64,000 nt of DNA from Alopecurus myosuroides (GCA_028641055.1 CM054057.1:328878482-328942481), one strand, 5' to 3'. Numbered from the stretch's first letter, positions 23,001-36,217 are shown. Translations and numbers: made by a program. The notes: a model not told the origin generated them from the sequence alone.

Positions 23001-26000
23001 GAATGTTATGGAAAAATTCCCTCATGTGTGGAATTTTTGACATAAGAATTTGTGGTTGTAAAACCACATATTTTTGTGTTGTATTCATAGGACCAGTAGC
23101 ATTTTTATAAGGTTGTTATGAGTACTTGACCCCTAAAGTTTTCACTTGTGTGAAAATAATAGCATGAGTAGCATTGCCTTGCTTATTTAAGCACCCTATT
23201 ATTTTCTGCTAGTATCGTTATTGCACTAGGTGCTAGTTTAGGTTTTTGCTAATTTTTGTCAAGTGTGACCAGAGGCATTGTGACCTCTTAATGCTTTGTT
23301 ATACTAGTGGAACACCCACTGGTGTCATTGCATTTTTGGTGGAAACATTATTTCCCCCACACTAGATGCATTTCTTTTATATAGTTCATAACTAATGAGT
23401 GCCTATTATTTTTGCTTTGGGAATTTTAGTGCTAAATGAAAATGTGTATGCTTCTGTTTGTAAGTGGTTATAATCATGTGTGGCTTGCTAGGTAAAATCC
23501 ATTCTTGAAGTGTTGATTGATCCCTCTAGTAATGCCCTTTTTATTACCGCTAGTATGTAGGAGTTGCCCTGCAAATTGATGCCTTGTTTTATTAAATGGG
23601 GTATTTTTGTTATTGCAAGTATAGATGTTTTTCACTACTGTTTTTATGACATGGACCCTCTGGTTGTATTTCAATTACTTGATTGAAATACATCCATTGA
23701 TTCTTCATGTGTGAGTAGTACTAGTTTTCCCTAGTATTTTTGTATTGAATTATTTTTCCTGCCAACTTGTGTTTGGTGGATATTTGGGTATCCTTGCATA
23801 AGGACATGTTTTCATTCCCATTATGATAACATGGTTCCTTGTTTTCATTTTAGTACTTTACTTATTATGCTTGCTTGCATAGCAAACCCTTTAGTAGAAG
23901 CATGTCTATAGGATTCCTCCTTTTTAGCCATTGTTTCTATTGTTCTCACTATGAGAAATTGTGTGTTTTGTGATGAGTCTATTACCTTGTTACACTTGTG
24001 TAGGCTCACTGATTTGCAAAAGTAACTTTTGCAAATCATGTGGTTCATTTATTCTTGATGTCAATTTAGACTCAGTAGAATGGCTACCCTTTTATTTTTG
24101 TGGTTGGGTTGATAGACCCATTACCATGCTTATTATTGTGCATGTTTTATACACTTTTAGTAGTCTCACCCTTGTGAAACTAAGTGTATTTTGGGCTTAT
24201 TAATATCTTGGTATGAGAGTGGCACACCCACTGAATCCATGATATTAAGGTTGTGAGATATGTTCCTCCAACCTTGAGCTGTCTTGTTAAATGGCATTTC
24301 TGCCAAGTAGTTTTGTTTAATTGTTTGCCTCCATTAATAATGGTGTGATTAGTTATTTTTAGTTTCCTTGCTGTATGTATTGTTATGTATGGTTGCTTGC
24401 CTTGATTGGTTCTGAATGTGTGTCCTTTATTCCTTTTACGGCGTTAGAAAACGAAGAGGAAGGAAGTGTCGGGAAGCTCTGTTTCAAGTTCCAGTCACTC
24501 CAAAACCAGGGACACAAGGAGATACCAGGCAAGCCATCCTGATGCTTGCTGATACAATACTTATCATTATCTATCATGCATGCTTTACCTCTGAAGTTTT
24601 ACCAAAAACTTGATTATCAAAACTATTTTTGAGGTGGAAATTACTACTATACTATTATATAGGTTACTATCATGCCAGTAGTTAAACTTGGTAATACCAA
24701 GCCCATAAGCCACCATATGGTATTTATTACCATCAAATATACTAGTCCCTAAGTGGACACCCTAAAATTGTGATTCTACAAAACAAAGGCTTTACGGAAA
24801 AAAACCCGGAGAAAAGGCGGATCCTTGTTCTCCGGAGGAATGTGGAAGTGGTCATTTTTGAGAAAGTGGTGTTTTCAAAAATGACACATAACCTAGTCTT
24901 CGCCGGACAACCTTTACCGTACTGCCACCCTACCCCAACATGGGCACGGGGCTTAACTTGAAGTTTGTTCTTATTAGTGTGTGCTATCTCACTTGCTATA
25001 AGGGGCGTCGTACCCTCGAACCGAATGTCGTCAAAACTCCCAATGTTGAGGCATATAAAGTGTGGGATTAATTTTCCCGCCGGATGCATTCATTGAGGCT
25101 CCTGGCTAGGCAGGGTGGGACTTGGTGCCGGGGAGAACAAAACTCAATCGAGAGATAGACATATACTAGCTTGAACATAGTGGATGGTTATGATCAGATA
25201 CCTGATGTTTACATACTGTTGTTACAGTCCGTGATTGTTCACGGGAGGTGTACTGGATCTGGTGGATGTGTACACCTCTGTAGAGTACAATTTTTTCGAA
25301 GAAGCCGCGTCCTCGGATATGGACAGTTGAATGGCCATGTAGCTAGCATTGTGTCAATGTTTTCAAAAAGGAGGTTTTTGAAAAGGAATTTTGGAAAGGA
25401 AGTGTTGAACTTGGGAAGTTCGGAAAGGAATGGAAACTTATACCGTGGAGGTATCGTCAATGATGAAAAGCCAGATGATGTTATACAAAACAAAATGTTT
25501 TGCAAAACAAAACCTTTTCTACTCTAAGCAAGAATTCTGGAAACTGATTCCAAGAAGTTTTTCAAAGAGAAAATATTCTTTAACAAAACTCTACAAAACC
25601 TCTTGTACATGAGATATCTACAAGAGAAATAAAACTATAGTATTTTATTTTCTTCTGAAGTATCTTCTTCAATGAAGATGCAGATAAACTTGACTGCAAC
25701 TGTGGTGTCATCATATATGAACACCATTGGTAGTGAACCCTATTTATAGCCTACCTATTCCACCATATAAGCATACTTGCATGTTGGTAAGTGATATGAT
25801 GGATGTCTTGCTGAGTACATTCAAATGTACTCATTATGGTTTCGCCCCTGGTATCTACTTGCCAGACTTTGAGAAGGTGCCTCAAAGGAGATCTATGAAG
25901 AGAAGTACGGAGTTGACGACTTTGCGAACTAGGATCGTCTCCGGGTCAGCAGCCTGTAGGTTAAGGCGTGACTTGGGCTCAACTACGTTGTGTTTTAATT

Positions 26001-26209
26001 GTCTTCCGCTGTGTTTGTTAAGTTGCCTTCCCTTTTGGCAGTTGCTTTAAACTTGATCATGTGATCATTTGTGTAATACCTTTATGTATTCGTGTAATGG
26101 ATGATGTATTTCTGTGTGCCAACTGTGTATGTTGTTCACGACTGATCTTTCTGGGATCGTGAATGTATGCATACGTAGGGTTTCAGACTGCCGGTCTGGG
26201 GTCCTTACA
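20082..26209 (+). repeat. Giant LTR 1 (6128 bp)
   Basis: It starts TGTCACATCCC and ends GGTCCTTACA, with the primer site four bases later. From 5' to 3' it holds AT-rich DNA and a TTC-rich microsatellite (21271-21289). A CT-rich stretch with telo-box follows (21380-21460), then a GC-rich island to about 22080. About 2.8 kb of AT-rich DNA comes next. A 3' region (24700-26209) shares near-identical blocks with the LTR at 56157, and a terminal hairpin lies at 26135-26163. It lacks the 223-bp duplication present in LTRs 2 and 3. I regard none of its open frames as genes. Confidence 0.92.
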
Positions 26210-26213
26210 GAGT

Positions 26214-26226
26214 TGGTATCAGAGCC
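26214..26226 (+). other. Primer binding site, interior 1
   Basis: TGGTATCAGAGCC, complementary to initiator tRNA-Met, lies four bases after LTR 1. Confidence 0.93.
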
Positions 26227-29200
26227 ATCCTGACCTTAGGAGACCTTAGTTAGCATGGACGTCGGATAGGAAAGAAAAGTATTTGTGAGTAAAAACCTAT
26301 TTATATCTACATTATTTTTATCTAAGGGAATTTTAGTATATTTTCCCCTCCTTATTATCTTTTCAAAAGATTCTAAATGCATATCAAGGGCGTCCTTGAA
26401 CAGTGGTTCGAAGGGCGGGCCTTACAGAGTTAGTATCTCTCTCGGTTAAGAGTTTATTTCTTACTTGTTTACAACTGCTCCGCTCTGTTTTTGAAACATC
26501 TCTCGTATTTGAAGTTTTATGTCCAGAAAATAGTTGGGGTTTCAAAAACAGATTGTTGCATAGGTTTACCTCTCTCAGTTAAAGGTTTTATCAAAACTTT
26601 ACTTCTAGTATTTTGTTTCCATCCAAAAACTTTTATACTTGCCGATGTCCCGAGAAGACCAAAATAATTACCTAGCTCTACAGTGATGATGGTCAGAAGT
26701 AGATATAGTTCTTCAGCCACTTCTAGGATTTTTGGATCATCCCCCGACGTAGCTCCAATGGAGCCTTGCTTGTGTGTTATGGCTTGCATATGTGTGTCCG
26801 TAGGACTTTGTGCTATTGTGTGGTGTAGAATTTTGGTTCATCTAGGCTTCTATATGTTTGTGGGGTGCTCAAATTTTGCAAATTTGTGATTGCCCCGCTC
26901 TTGTTTTTGAATCGCCTCGTGTTAGATTTTTGGAAGCAAAAATGTTTGTACAGTATTCAAAAACAAGAATTTGTTGCTTAGGCTTATACTTGTGTTTGCT
27001 TCATAATGCGACCCGTCATGAACCACCACCATCTCCCCCACAATTAAAGAAAGCACCGTTGTGCCTAATAATAGAGGATCGTCAAGCCACACGAGCTGAT
27101 AGCATTGCTACCAGTGATGCACTCCAACAGATAAAGCTCCAACAAAGACAACCCTCAAAGAAGAAAAGGCGTGAAGAAAACCAACCAATACTGACCCAAA
27201 ACCTCTATGTTTTGTCTGTTTGCAAAAGACTCGTTTTGCCCTGTTGGCTAAACGTTGCACCTTTTTATGTCCCCTTTTAAAAGACCAAACAAGAGAAATC
27301 CCCTTTTTAAAAATTTATATACCTCCCTCCTCTGGAGAAAGGTACAAAAGAAGTCTTCACATGCCATGATGCGCAACCCCCTAAAAAGCCAATCAAAAGA
27401 GCACAATTCAATATCCGACGTATGACGCTAGTCGTATCTTGTCGGACAAACATAATTAAATAGAAAGCTAACAAGACTAACATGCTTTGCCTAATATTAG
27501 GTTGAAACCTAACCAAATCATGTGAACCACTGACAACTCTTTCTAAACCAAGGAATTAAGTGACTTAAGACACCTTTTAATCTAGTTGGTAAAAAGAAGA
27601 AGTCACGAGAAAATAAGATGATGTCCTATTCGTTTACTATTCAACAAGATATCAGGTGTATCTACTTTGGAAACCAAATCTTAGTAGACATTGTAGGTAC
27701 CATGAAATTCGGGGTTTAGAAATTAAGTGAACGATGGAATGGTTGTGATAGATCTATGAAACAGCAGTTTTCTTGCTTTTGTTTCTTTGTGTGCTCCCGA
27801 TTGAAATAAATTTGTGTTTTATACAATCTTGCTTCCTAACTTATATGGAGTTGTTAGGACTTGTTATTATGTTGATCTCTTACAATAAATCTACCCTAGG
27901 AAGTGTGTGCATGATTGGAAACTCGAATAAAAAGGAAATAGCATTTGTTACCTTCTAGTTTATTATCTGGAAGTATTGTGAGAGCTAGATCTGTGTATAC
28001 TTTCTTAGTAGATTTTGTGCTATGTGTTCTTTGAGTCAAGTAACATTTAGGTACTGTTATTTTGATGCTTGTACCTATGTTAGCTTGCATGTCCCTTAAT
28101 ATTAAAGCGTGTGTAAGCATTGCTATCAATATGCACTAGTATTGCTTCAATAGATTAAATAGCCTTATATTTTTATCTTGTATGCAAAGTTTTTCATGAG
28201 TAACCAGAGGCTTAGTACCTATTTTTCCTTGGTATTAGTAGGCCATAGCCCACTGGTCCCATTGTATTTTAGCTTGAGGATAAAAATCCCCAACCATACA
28301 CCTGTGTGAAAATAGCATGTTTCACTATGTGATTGATTTCTATTTTCCACCATGGAAAATATAATTGTTTGTTTTCACTTATGCAAGTGAGAAGTTTATT
28401 TCTTATTAGTAAATACTAATATGTTTAGGTGTGATCCTTTTGTTAGCATAATATTCCTTAGGGGTATCATGTTAAGAAATGTTTCACTATCGTGTGCTAA
28501 AATTAAATTGTTCACAAAATAAAATAAATTCCTCTTGATTGGTAGATTGTTTGTGAATAATTTTAAATTGAGTGTATGGATTTTTGAAAAGGTTTAGATA
28601 ACTTTTCATTAATTTCATAGCTACTGGTTGTGTGAGTTATACCTTGCTTGTTTGCTAGTAATTGTTTAAGAAAAACAGAAATTGCTAGAAGAAAATTCTG
28701 CATGTTTAATAGTTGTATCATGGGATTGTTGTGATGTTGTGCTTACTAACATGAGTAAGTTTTGGGTACTGTTATTAGGTAAATTTATGTTCATGACTTG
28801 CTTGTTTAAGTTTAAACATCATGATATCATTGTTTGCTTCTCTAGCGCGAAAACTAGTTTCACCACTAGAAAATGGTGATTTTTGCTCTAGTATTAGCCT
28901 CTTTTTATTTTACGAGCATATGTGTTGATATAGCATGTTAGGAAGTTATTTACTTCTGTTATAATGCCATGAATTATTTAGTTGCATGTTCTATGGTTAT
29001 AGGATATGGTTATCTCTTATAGCATGCTGGTGTAGATTTTTCATACTAGTGTGTTATTTGTGCAGTCGTGTCTTTTTTTATGCCTGTGTAATAGGAGTTT
29101 TTATCTTGTGTAAAGATAGTGTTTTAGAGCATCTTTATGATTGAATCCATTAGCTTTTAGCTACTGGTTGTTTGCTAATTGTTCATGATTGATGGATTCC

Positions 29201-29809
29201 AAAACCTCTAATAAACAATAACCTGGTGAATAAATAGTCTATTCATCTGTGGTGTTGTTTGCTTGCTTATTGGATTTTGTTTAAATGTTTTTACCTTAGC
29301 ATGAGTTAATACTTGTGTTATGATTGTGATTAAGAGTATCTTATTAAACTAAAAACATCCAACTAAAATCATGAACATATTAAGTGATAGTTGCTTGTGG
29401 TGAGTAATAACCACTGCCATGGGTATTTGTTCTGTCTGTTTGTTTTACCTTAGCAACCTAACCTTTTTGCACCCACAAGCTATACTTTTAGCTTCTTATA
29501 TACCTTATTATGAGAGTGGTAGACCACTCCATATGTGTTATGTAAGATGTGGGATGTAGCTAGGAACTCATGTAATAATTGACGGTACGTTTCCAGGTAG
29601 TCCTGCACTAACCTTAATGTTGGTTGTTCAGGTCTCGTCAAAACTAGGAAACAAAAGTTTTGGACCTAAAACACTACTGGTGTACTTTTTAGAAAGAATT
29701 TGCTAATTTAGGGGAATACCCCACCTCCCAAGAAAAGTCAAAGGGGGGGAAGCACCTGCACTCCAACACTAACATTGTGTTTATTGGCCCTCCCTTAGTC
29801 CTCGCTTGC

Positions 29810-29846
29810 GAATCTCGGGGACGAGATTCTTTTTAAGGGGGGAAGA
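29810..29846 (+). other. Hairpin, terminal pol codons and polypurine tract, interior 1
   Basis: GAATCTCG-GGGA-CGAGATTC (29810-29829) is a perfect 8-bp stem. Read as codons it gives ESRGRDSF followed by TAA, resembling the extreme C-terminus of a Tekay-type polyprotein. The polypurine tract AAGGGGGGAAGA (29835-29846) follows two bases before LTR 2, where second-strand synthesis would start. Confidence 0.8.
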
Positions 29847-29848
29847 CC

Positions 29849-32800
29849 TGTCACATCCCAATTTTGGAATACCTGTTAACACAGTTGTTTTGCTAATTGC
29901 TTGACTAATAAACCTTGGTTGTGTTTGTTTAAGTGCAACTAAACAAACTTAAAAAGGATAGCAAAGCAGTAAGCTAAAAATATTCAACATATTGTTCCAA
30001 TGATAAAAATATTCAACATATTGTTCCAATGACCTTGGAAATATTTTCTAAAGTAAATATTGATCAAAGAGTTTTCCAAAAACATCTTATGAATCTCATA
30101 CTTGTTGAATATTATTCCAAGACCTAAATTAAGAAAGAGGAAACACTTAATAAAATTTCCCTAAAAGATTATCAGAAAAAGAGGCATTCTTAAATGTTTC
30201 ACCAAAATATTATCAAATGTTTTTCCAACCTTGCAAGATTAAAAACAAAGGTATTGGAGAGCATTGACTTGCTATCTCTAGTCACATAAATATTTTGGCA
30301 AAGCATTGTTAAAGAAAAGCCAAGTGCCTTATTAAATAGAAATTCCAATATTTCCAGAAACAGAAAACTAAAACAAGTTACTATTGGAAAATTTACTCAA
30401 ATGAGCTGAAATTAATACCATTGCTTCCTTATAACAAATAAGGAACACAAACAAGAGGAGACCAAAAATTGAAGTATTGGAGAGCATTGACTTTCTATCT
30501 CTAGTCACATAAATATTTTGGCAAAGCATTGTTAAAGAAAAGCCAAGTGCCTTATTAAATAGAAATTCCAATATTTCCAGAAACAGAAAACTAAAACAAG
30601 TTACTATTGGAAAATTTACTCAAATGAGCTGAAATTAATACCATTGCTTCCTTATAACAAATAAGGAACACAAACAAGAGGAGACCAAAAATTGAATCCA
30701 TTAAAGTCCTAAAAACATTGTTTTTCTCCACAGCAACATTTGGGATTTTGAACAAGTTTGTTCTACAAACTTTTTCCAAATGCCATGAAATAAATACCAC
30801 ATGCTCTATATCATAAATAAGGATGAAAACCAAAAGGGCATAAGTTTTTGAAGTTTTTAAGTTGCCAAAAACCCCTGTTTTCTTGACAGCACCTTTTTGA
30901 AATTTGAACAAGTGTGTTCTATGAAGTAACTCAAAATAACTTGAATTTTCTACCACATAAGGAACATATCAAATAAGGAATGTGTGCCAAAACTTATCAT
31001 TTTTGGAAGCTCCTAAGTAGGTTAATAAATTCAATGTCCATTTATGTAAGAATTCAAATTTGAACAACTTTGAATTATCAAGTTTAGGCAAATGAGCCAA
31101 TTTTCACATATGTTGTGTATCTATACTAATAAGAATTTTGGGCAAAAGGATTTCAATTTATAACTTTGTTTGCTTAGGGAAAACATCCATTTTCAGAGAG
31201 AAAAGGACCTACTTGTAAAATTGGCAGGGACCAAAATGTGAGCTGAGTCACCTCTTCTTCTTCTTCTTCTTCCTGTAGCTGCAAGTTGAGGCATGGAAGC
31301 CCATGCTCCATTGCCTTCGAGTGGAAGTCTTGCTAGATGGTTAAAACCCCCATGTGCACCTCTGTGGTCTCTACCTGCCCCCTCTCTCTCCCCCCTCGAA
31401 CACTCTCTCTCTTAGATATTTTGTTTGCAAACCGAAACCCTAGCTATGGAGGTCGTCGTTGATTCGGCGAGTAGAAGGCTCGCCGCCGGTAGCCGTTAGC
31501 ACCATCGTCTTCGCCTTGTCGTGGGTGTGCTCGGTGCACAAGGAATCGGGCCGAAGCACGTCGTGGCGCCCGCGCCATCCAAATCTTCCCCGAGCCCGAC
31601 GGGACTCCGGCGACGAATCGCCGCCGCCTCGAGTCTTCTCCGACCACGTCGAGCGTCCACGCACGTCCATGGTGAGCAGGCGCTTCCCGCCGACCGCTTT
31701 CCCCTCTCCCTCTCCCTCTCTAACGTGGCCGCTCCGTGCCCGTGTCCGGCCGCCGCCGCGTCACCGTCGCCGCCGCCTTTCCGGTCGCTCCCGGGAAGCG
31801 AATCATCACTCACTCGGTTGCCCTCGTCGTAAGAAACGTTTAGATGTTTTTATTTCGCAGTTTGGTCGCCGGATTCGCCGGATTCGAGCTCGCCGGAGGC
31901 GTCTCCCGCCGGCGATGGCGTCACGCTGATGTCGTGGTGACGCCAGCGAACCCTTGACCGTGCTGGTACGGTTGAACCTGCCAGTGGGTCCGCGATCTGC
32001 CCGCGTGGCTGCCTGCGTGGCTGGATGGCCCACGCGTCAGCGACTGCAGCTAGATCTGGCCGCGGTAAACTAGATCTGGCCGGCCCAAGTTTGAATCTGG
32101 CCCAAGTCTAGTTTCTTTTTCCAATTCTTTTTCACAGAATTGTACATGTTTACTTTTGGCTCTAAAAACCTACCTAAAGGATGATTTTGACCAAAGCAAA
32201 ATTCACAGATGTAAAGCAACAAATTCTAAACCACCTCCAACTTGTAGATCTACTTTTGGATGAACAGTTTTGAAATGAAAAATGATTTGGCAACAGGTAC
32301 CAGAAACACCAAAATGAGCACCATTTTTATTTAACAACTCAGAATGAAGTGAGGCCAATTGCATTGGAAAGCCCTTAAAATTTCCTAACAGTAGCAATTA
32401 ACCTTGCTTCCAAATTCATTGTAGTTTTGAAATGGCATGCAATTTGGTAAAACACCAGAGAGCACTTTGGTGATTTTTATAAAATTATTAAAAATGATTT
32501 TTGATGCAAAATCAATTGTATGGTCTTGTATATGTTTAGGGCTATCCAAACCTATAAGGGTTTAACTTTTAGAGCGTCATATAAAATTTGGTGGACAGAT
32601 CTTTGTTTCACCTGTTTCTGCCATTTTGGCATTTTAGTTAATTAATTTGTGTGATGATATTTTTGTGTTGCAATATTGTTTTCTAGCATGTATAAGTTGT
32701 GTGAACTTGCTTTATAAGTATTACTTAGCTATTTTATCATGTTAGAATGTGTGGACTTGAGTTGAGAAGAAATAGGATTTATATTAATATCATATGTTCA

Positions 32801-35800
32801 TCTCTAGTTTATTACTTGCATATAATTTTTGAATGATTAATTTGTGTGCAACAGTGCAAGTGATTGAATTGTTGTGTTGAGATATTAGATTCAGTACCAT
32901 GTTGGTACTTATATTTTGTTAGTATCACCTCTGCTAGCTTGCATTTGAGTTGGTATAAAAGCATGAGTAGCTTAATCATTACTATGAGAATGTTATGGAA
33001 AAATTCCCTCATGTGTGGAATTTTTGACATAAGAATTTGTGGTTGTAAAACCACATATTTTTGTGTTGTATTCATAGGACCAGTAGCATTTTTATAAGGT
33101 TGTTATGAGTACTTGACCCCTAAAGTTTTCACTTGTGTGAAAATAATAGCATGAGTAGCATTGCCTTGCTTATTTAAGCACCCTATTATTTTCTGCTAGT
33201 ATCGTTATTGCACTAGGTGCTAGTTTAGGTTTTTGCTAATTTTTGTCAAGTATGACCAGAGGCATTGTGACCTCTTAATGCTTTGTTATACTAGTGGAAC
33301 ACCCACTGGTGTCATTGCATTTTTGGTGGAAACATTATTTCCCCCACACTAGATGCATTTCTTTTATATAGTTTCATAACTAATGAGTGCCTATTATTTT
33401 TGCTTTGGGAATTTTAGTGCTAAATGAAAATGTGTATGCTTCTGTTTGTAAGTGGTTATAATCATGTGTGGCTTGCTAGGTAAAATCCATTCTTGAAGTG
33501 TTGATTGATCCCTCTAGTAATGCCCTTTTTATTACCGCTAGTATGTAGGAGTTGCCCTGCAAATTGATGCCTTGTTTTATTAAATGGGGTATTTTTGTTA
33601 TTGCAAGTATAGATGTTTTTCACTACTGTTTTTATGACATGGACCCTCTGGTTGTATTTCAATTACTTGATTGAAATACATCCATTGATTCTTCATGTGT
33701 GAGTAGTACTAGTTTTCCCTAGTATTTTTGTATTGAATTATTTTTCCTGCCAACTTGTGTTTGGTGGATATTTGGGTATCCTTGCATAAGGACATGTTTT
33801 CATTCCCATTATGATAACATGGTTCCTTGTTTTCATTTTAGTACTTTACTTATTATGCTTGCTTGCATAGCAAACCTTTAGTAGAAGCATGTCTATAGGA
33901 TTCCTCCTTTTTAGCCATTGTTTCTATTGTTCTCACTATGAGAAATTGTGTGTTTTGTGATGAGTCTATTACCTTGTTACACTTGTGTAGGCTCACTGAT
34001 TTGCAAAAGTAACTTTTACAAATCATGTGGTTCATTTATTCTTGATGTCAATTTAGACTCAGTAGAATGGCTACCCTTTTATTTTTGTGGTTGGGTTGAT
34101 AGACCCATTACCATGCTTATTATTGTGCATGTTTTATACACTTTTAGTAGTCTCACCCTTGTGAAACTAAGTGTATTTTGGGCTTATTAATATCTTGGTA
34201 TGAGAGTGGCACACCCACTGAATCCATGATATTAAGGTTGTGAGATATGTTCCTCCAACCTTGAGCTGTCTTGTTAAATGGCATTTCTGCCAAGTAGTTT
34301 TGTTTAATTGTTTGCCTCCATTAATAATGGTGTGATTAGTTATTTTTAGTTTCCTTGCTGTATGTATTGTTATGTATGGTTGCTTGCCTTGATTGGTTCT
34401 GAATGTGTGTCCTTTATTCCTTTTACGGCGTTAGAAAACGAAGAGGAAGGAAGTGTCGGGAAGCTCTGTTTCAAGTTCCAGTCACTCCAAAACCAGGGAC
34501 ACAAGGAGATACCAGGCAAGCCATCCTGATGCTTGCTGATACAATACTTATCATTATCTATCATGCATGCTTTACCTCTGAAGTTTTACCAAAAACTTGA
34601 TTATCAAAACTATTTTTGAGGTGGAAATTACTACTATACTATTATATAGGTTACTATCATGCCAGTAGTTAAACTTGGTAATACCAAGCCCATAAGCCAC
34701 CATATGGTATTTATTACCATCAAATATACTATTCCCTAAGTGGACACCCTAAAATTGTGATTCTACAAAACAAAGGCTTTACGAAAAAAAACCCGGAGAA
34801 AAGGCGGATCCTTGTTCTCCGGAGGAATGTGGAAGTGGTCATTTTTGAGAAAGTGGTGTTTTCAAAAATGACACATAACCTAGTCTTCGCCGGACAACCT
34901 TTACCGTACTGCCACCCTACCCCAACATGGGCACGGGGCTTGACTTGAAGTTTGTTCTTATTAGTGTGTGCTATCTCACTTGCTATAAGGGGCGTCGTAC
35001 CCTCGAACCGAATGTCGTCAAAACTCCCAATGTTGAGGCATATAAAGTGTGGGATTAATTTTCCCGCCGGATGCATTCATTGAGGCTCCTGGCTAGGCAG
35101 GGTGGGACTTGGTGCCGGGGAGAACAAAACTCAATCGAGAGATAGACATATACTAGCTTGAACATAGTGGATGGTTATGATCAGATACCTGATGTTTACA
35201 TACTGTTGTTACAGTCCGTGATTGTTCACGGGAGGTGTACTGGATCTGGTGGATGTGTACACCTCTGTAGAGTACAATTTTTTCGAAGAAGCCGCGTCCT
35301 CGGATATGGACAGTTGAATGGCCATGTAGCTAGCATTGTGTCAATGTTTTCAAAAAGGAGGTTTTTGAAAAGGAATTTTGGAAAGGAAGTGTTGAACTTG
35401 GGAAGTTCGGAAAGGAATGGAAACTTATACCGTGGAGGTATCGTCAATGATGAAAAGCCAGATGATGTTATACAAAACAAAATGTTTTGCAAAACAAAAC
35501 CTTTTCTACTCTAAGCAAGAATTCTGGAAACTGATTCCAAGAAGTTTTTCAAAGAGAAAATATTCTTTAACAAAACTCTACAAAACCTCTTGTACATGAG
35601 ATATCTACAAGAGAAATAAAACTATAGTATTTTATTTTCTTCTGAAGTATCTTCTTCAATGAAGATGCAGATAAACTTGACTGCAACTGTGGTGTCATCA
35701 TATATGAACACCATTGGTAGTGAACCCTATTTATAGCCTACCTATTCCACCATATAAGCATACTTGCATGTTGGTAAGTGATATGATGGATGTCTTGCTG

Positions 35801-36200
35801 AGTACATTCAAATGTACTCATTATGGTTTCGCCCCTGGTATCTACTTGCCAGACTTTGAGAAGGTGCCTCCAAAGGAGATCTATGAAGAGAAGTACGGAG
35901 TTGACGACTTTGCGAACTAGGATCGTCTCCGGGTCAGCAGCCTGTAGGTTAAGGCGTGACTTGGGCTCAACTACGTTGTGTTTTAATTGTCTTCCGCTGT
36001 GTTTGTTAAGTTGCCTTCCCTTTTGGCAGTTGCTTTAAACTTGATCATGTGATCATTTGTGTAATACCCTTTATGTATTTCGTGTAATGGATGATGTATT
36101 TCTGTGTGCCAACTGTGTATGTTGTTCACGACTGATCTTTCTGGGATCGTGAATGTATGCATACGTAGGGTTTCAGACTGCCGGTCTGGGGGTCCTTACA
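29849..36200 (+). repeat. Giant LTR 2 (6352 bp), mosaic
   Basis: This middle LTR serves as the 3' LTR of interior 1 and the 5' LTR of interior 2. Its 5' part shares with LTR 3 the 223-bp tandem duplication (30251-30696) and many substitutions absent from LTR 1. Its last 1.2 kb instead matches LTR 1 except for single-base homopolymer indels, while LTR 3 carries private substitutions there. This is what a crossover between a 3' and a 5' LTR predicts. Confidence 0.9.
30251..30696 (+). repeat. 223-bp tandem duplication in LTR 2
   Basis: Two copies start GTATTGGAGAGCATTGACTT at 30251 and 30474. LTR 1 has one copy. LTR 3 has two, at 40242 and 40465. Confidence 0.92.
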
Positions 36201-36204
36201 GAGT

Positions 36205-36217
36205 TGGTATCAGAGCC
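36205..36217 (+). other. Primer binding site, interior 2
   Basis: TGGTATCAGAGCC, the tRNA-Met-type site, lies four bases after LTR 2. Confidence 0.93.

Larger units (their letters stand above)
26210..29848 (+). other. Non-coding interior 1 of the LTR array
   Basis: The 3639-bp interior has a primer site at 26214 and a polypurine tract at 29835. No Gag, protease, RT or integrase motif is visible. A possible gag start relic, ATGTCCCGAGAAGACC (MSREDQNN then early stop), lies at 26645. The segment from about 27740 to 29600 resembles a diverged copy of the LTR itself. The largest open frame, 140 codons at 26858-27280, has no recognisable domain. Confidence 0.88.

Noticed and set aside
26858..27280. 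140-codon open frame in both interiors
   Set aside because: No domain or homologous motif is visible. Identity between copies reflects the recent duplication, not selection. The related interior at 62131 does not keep it open.
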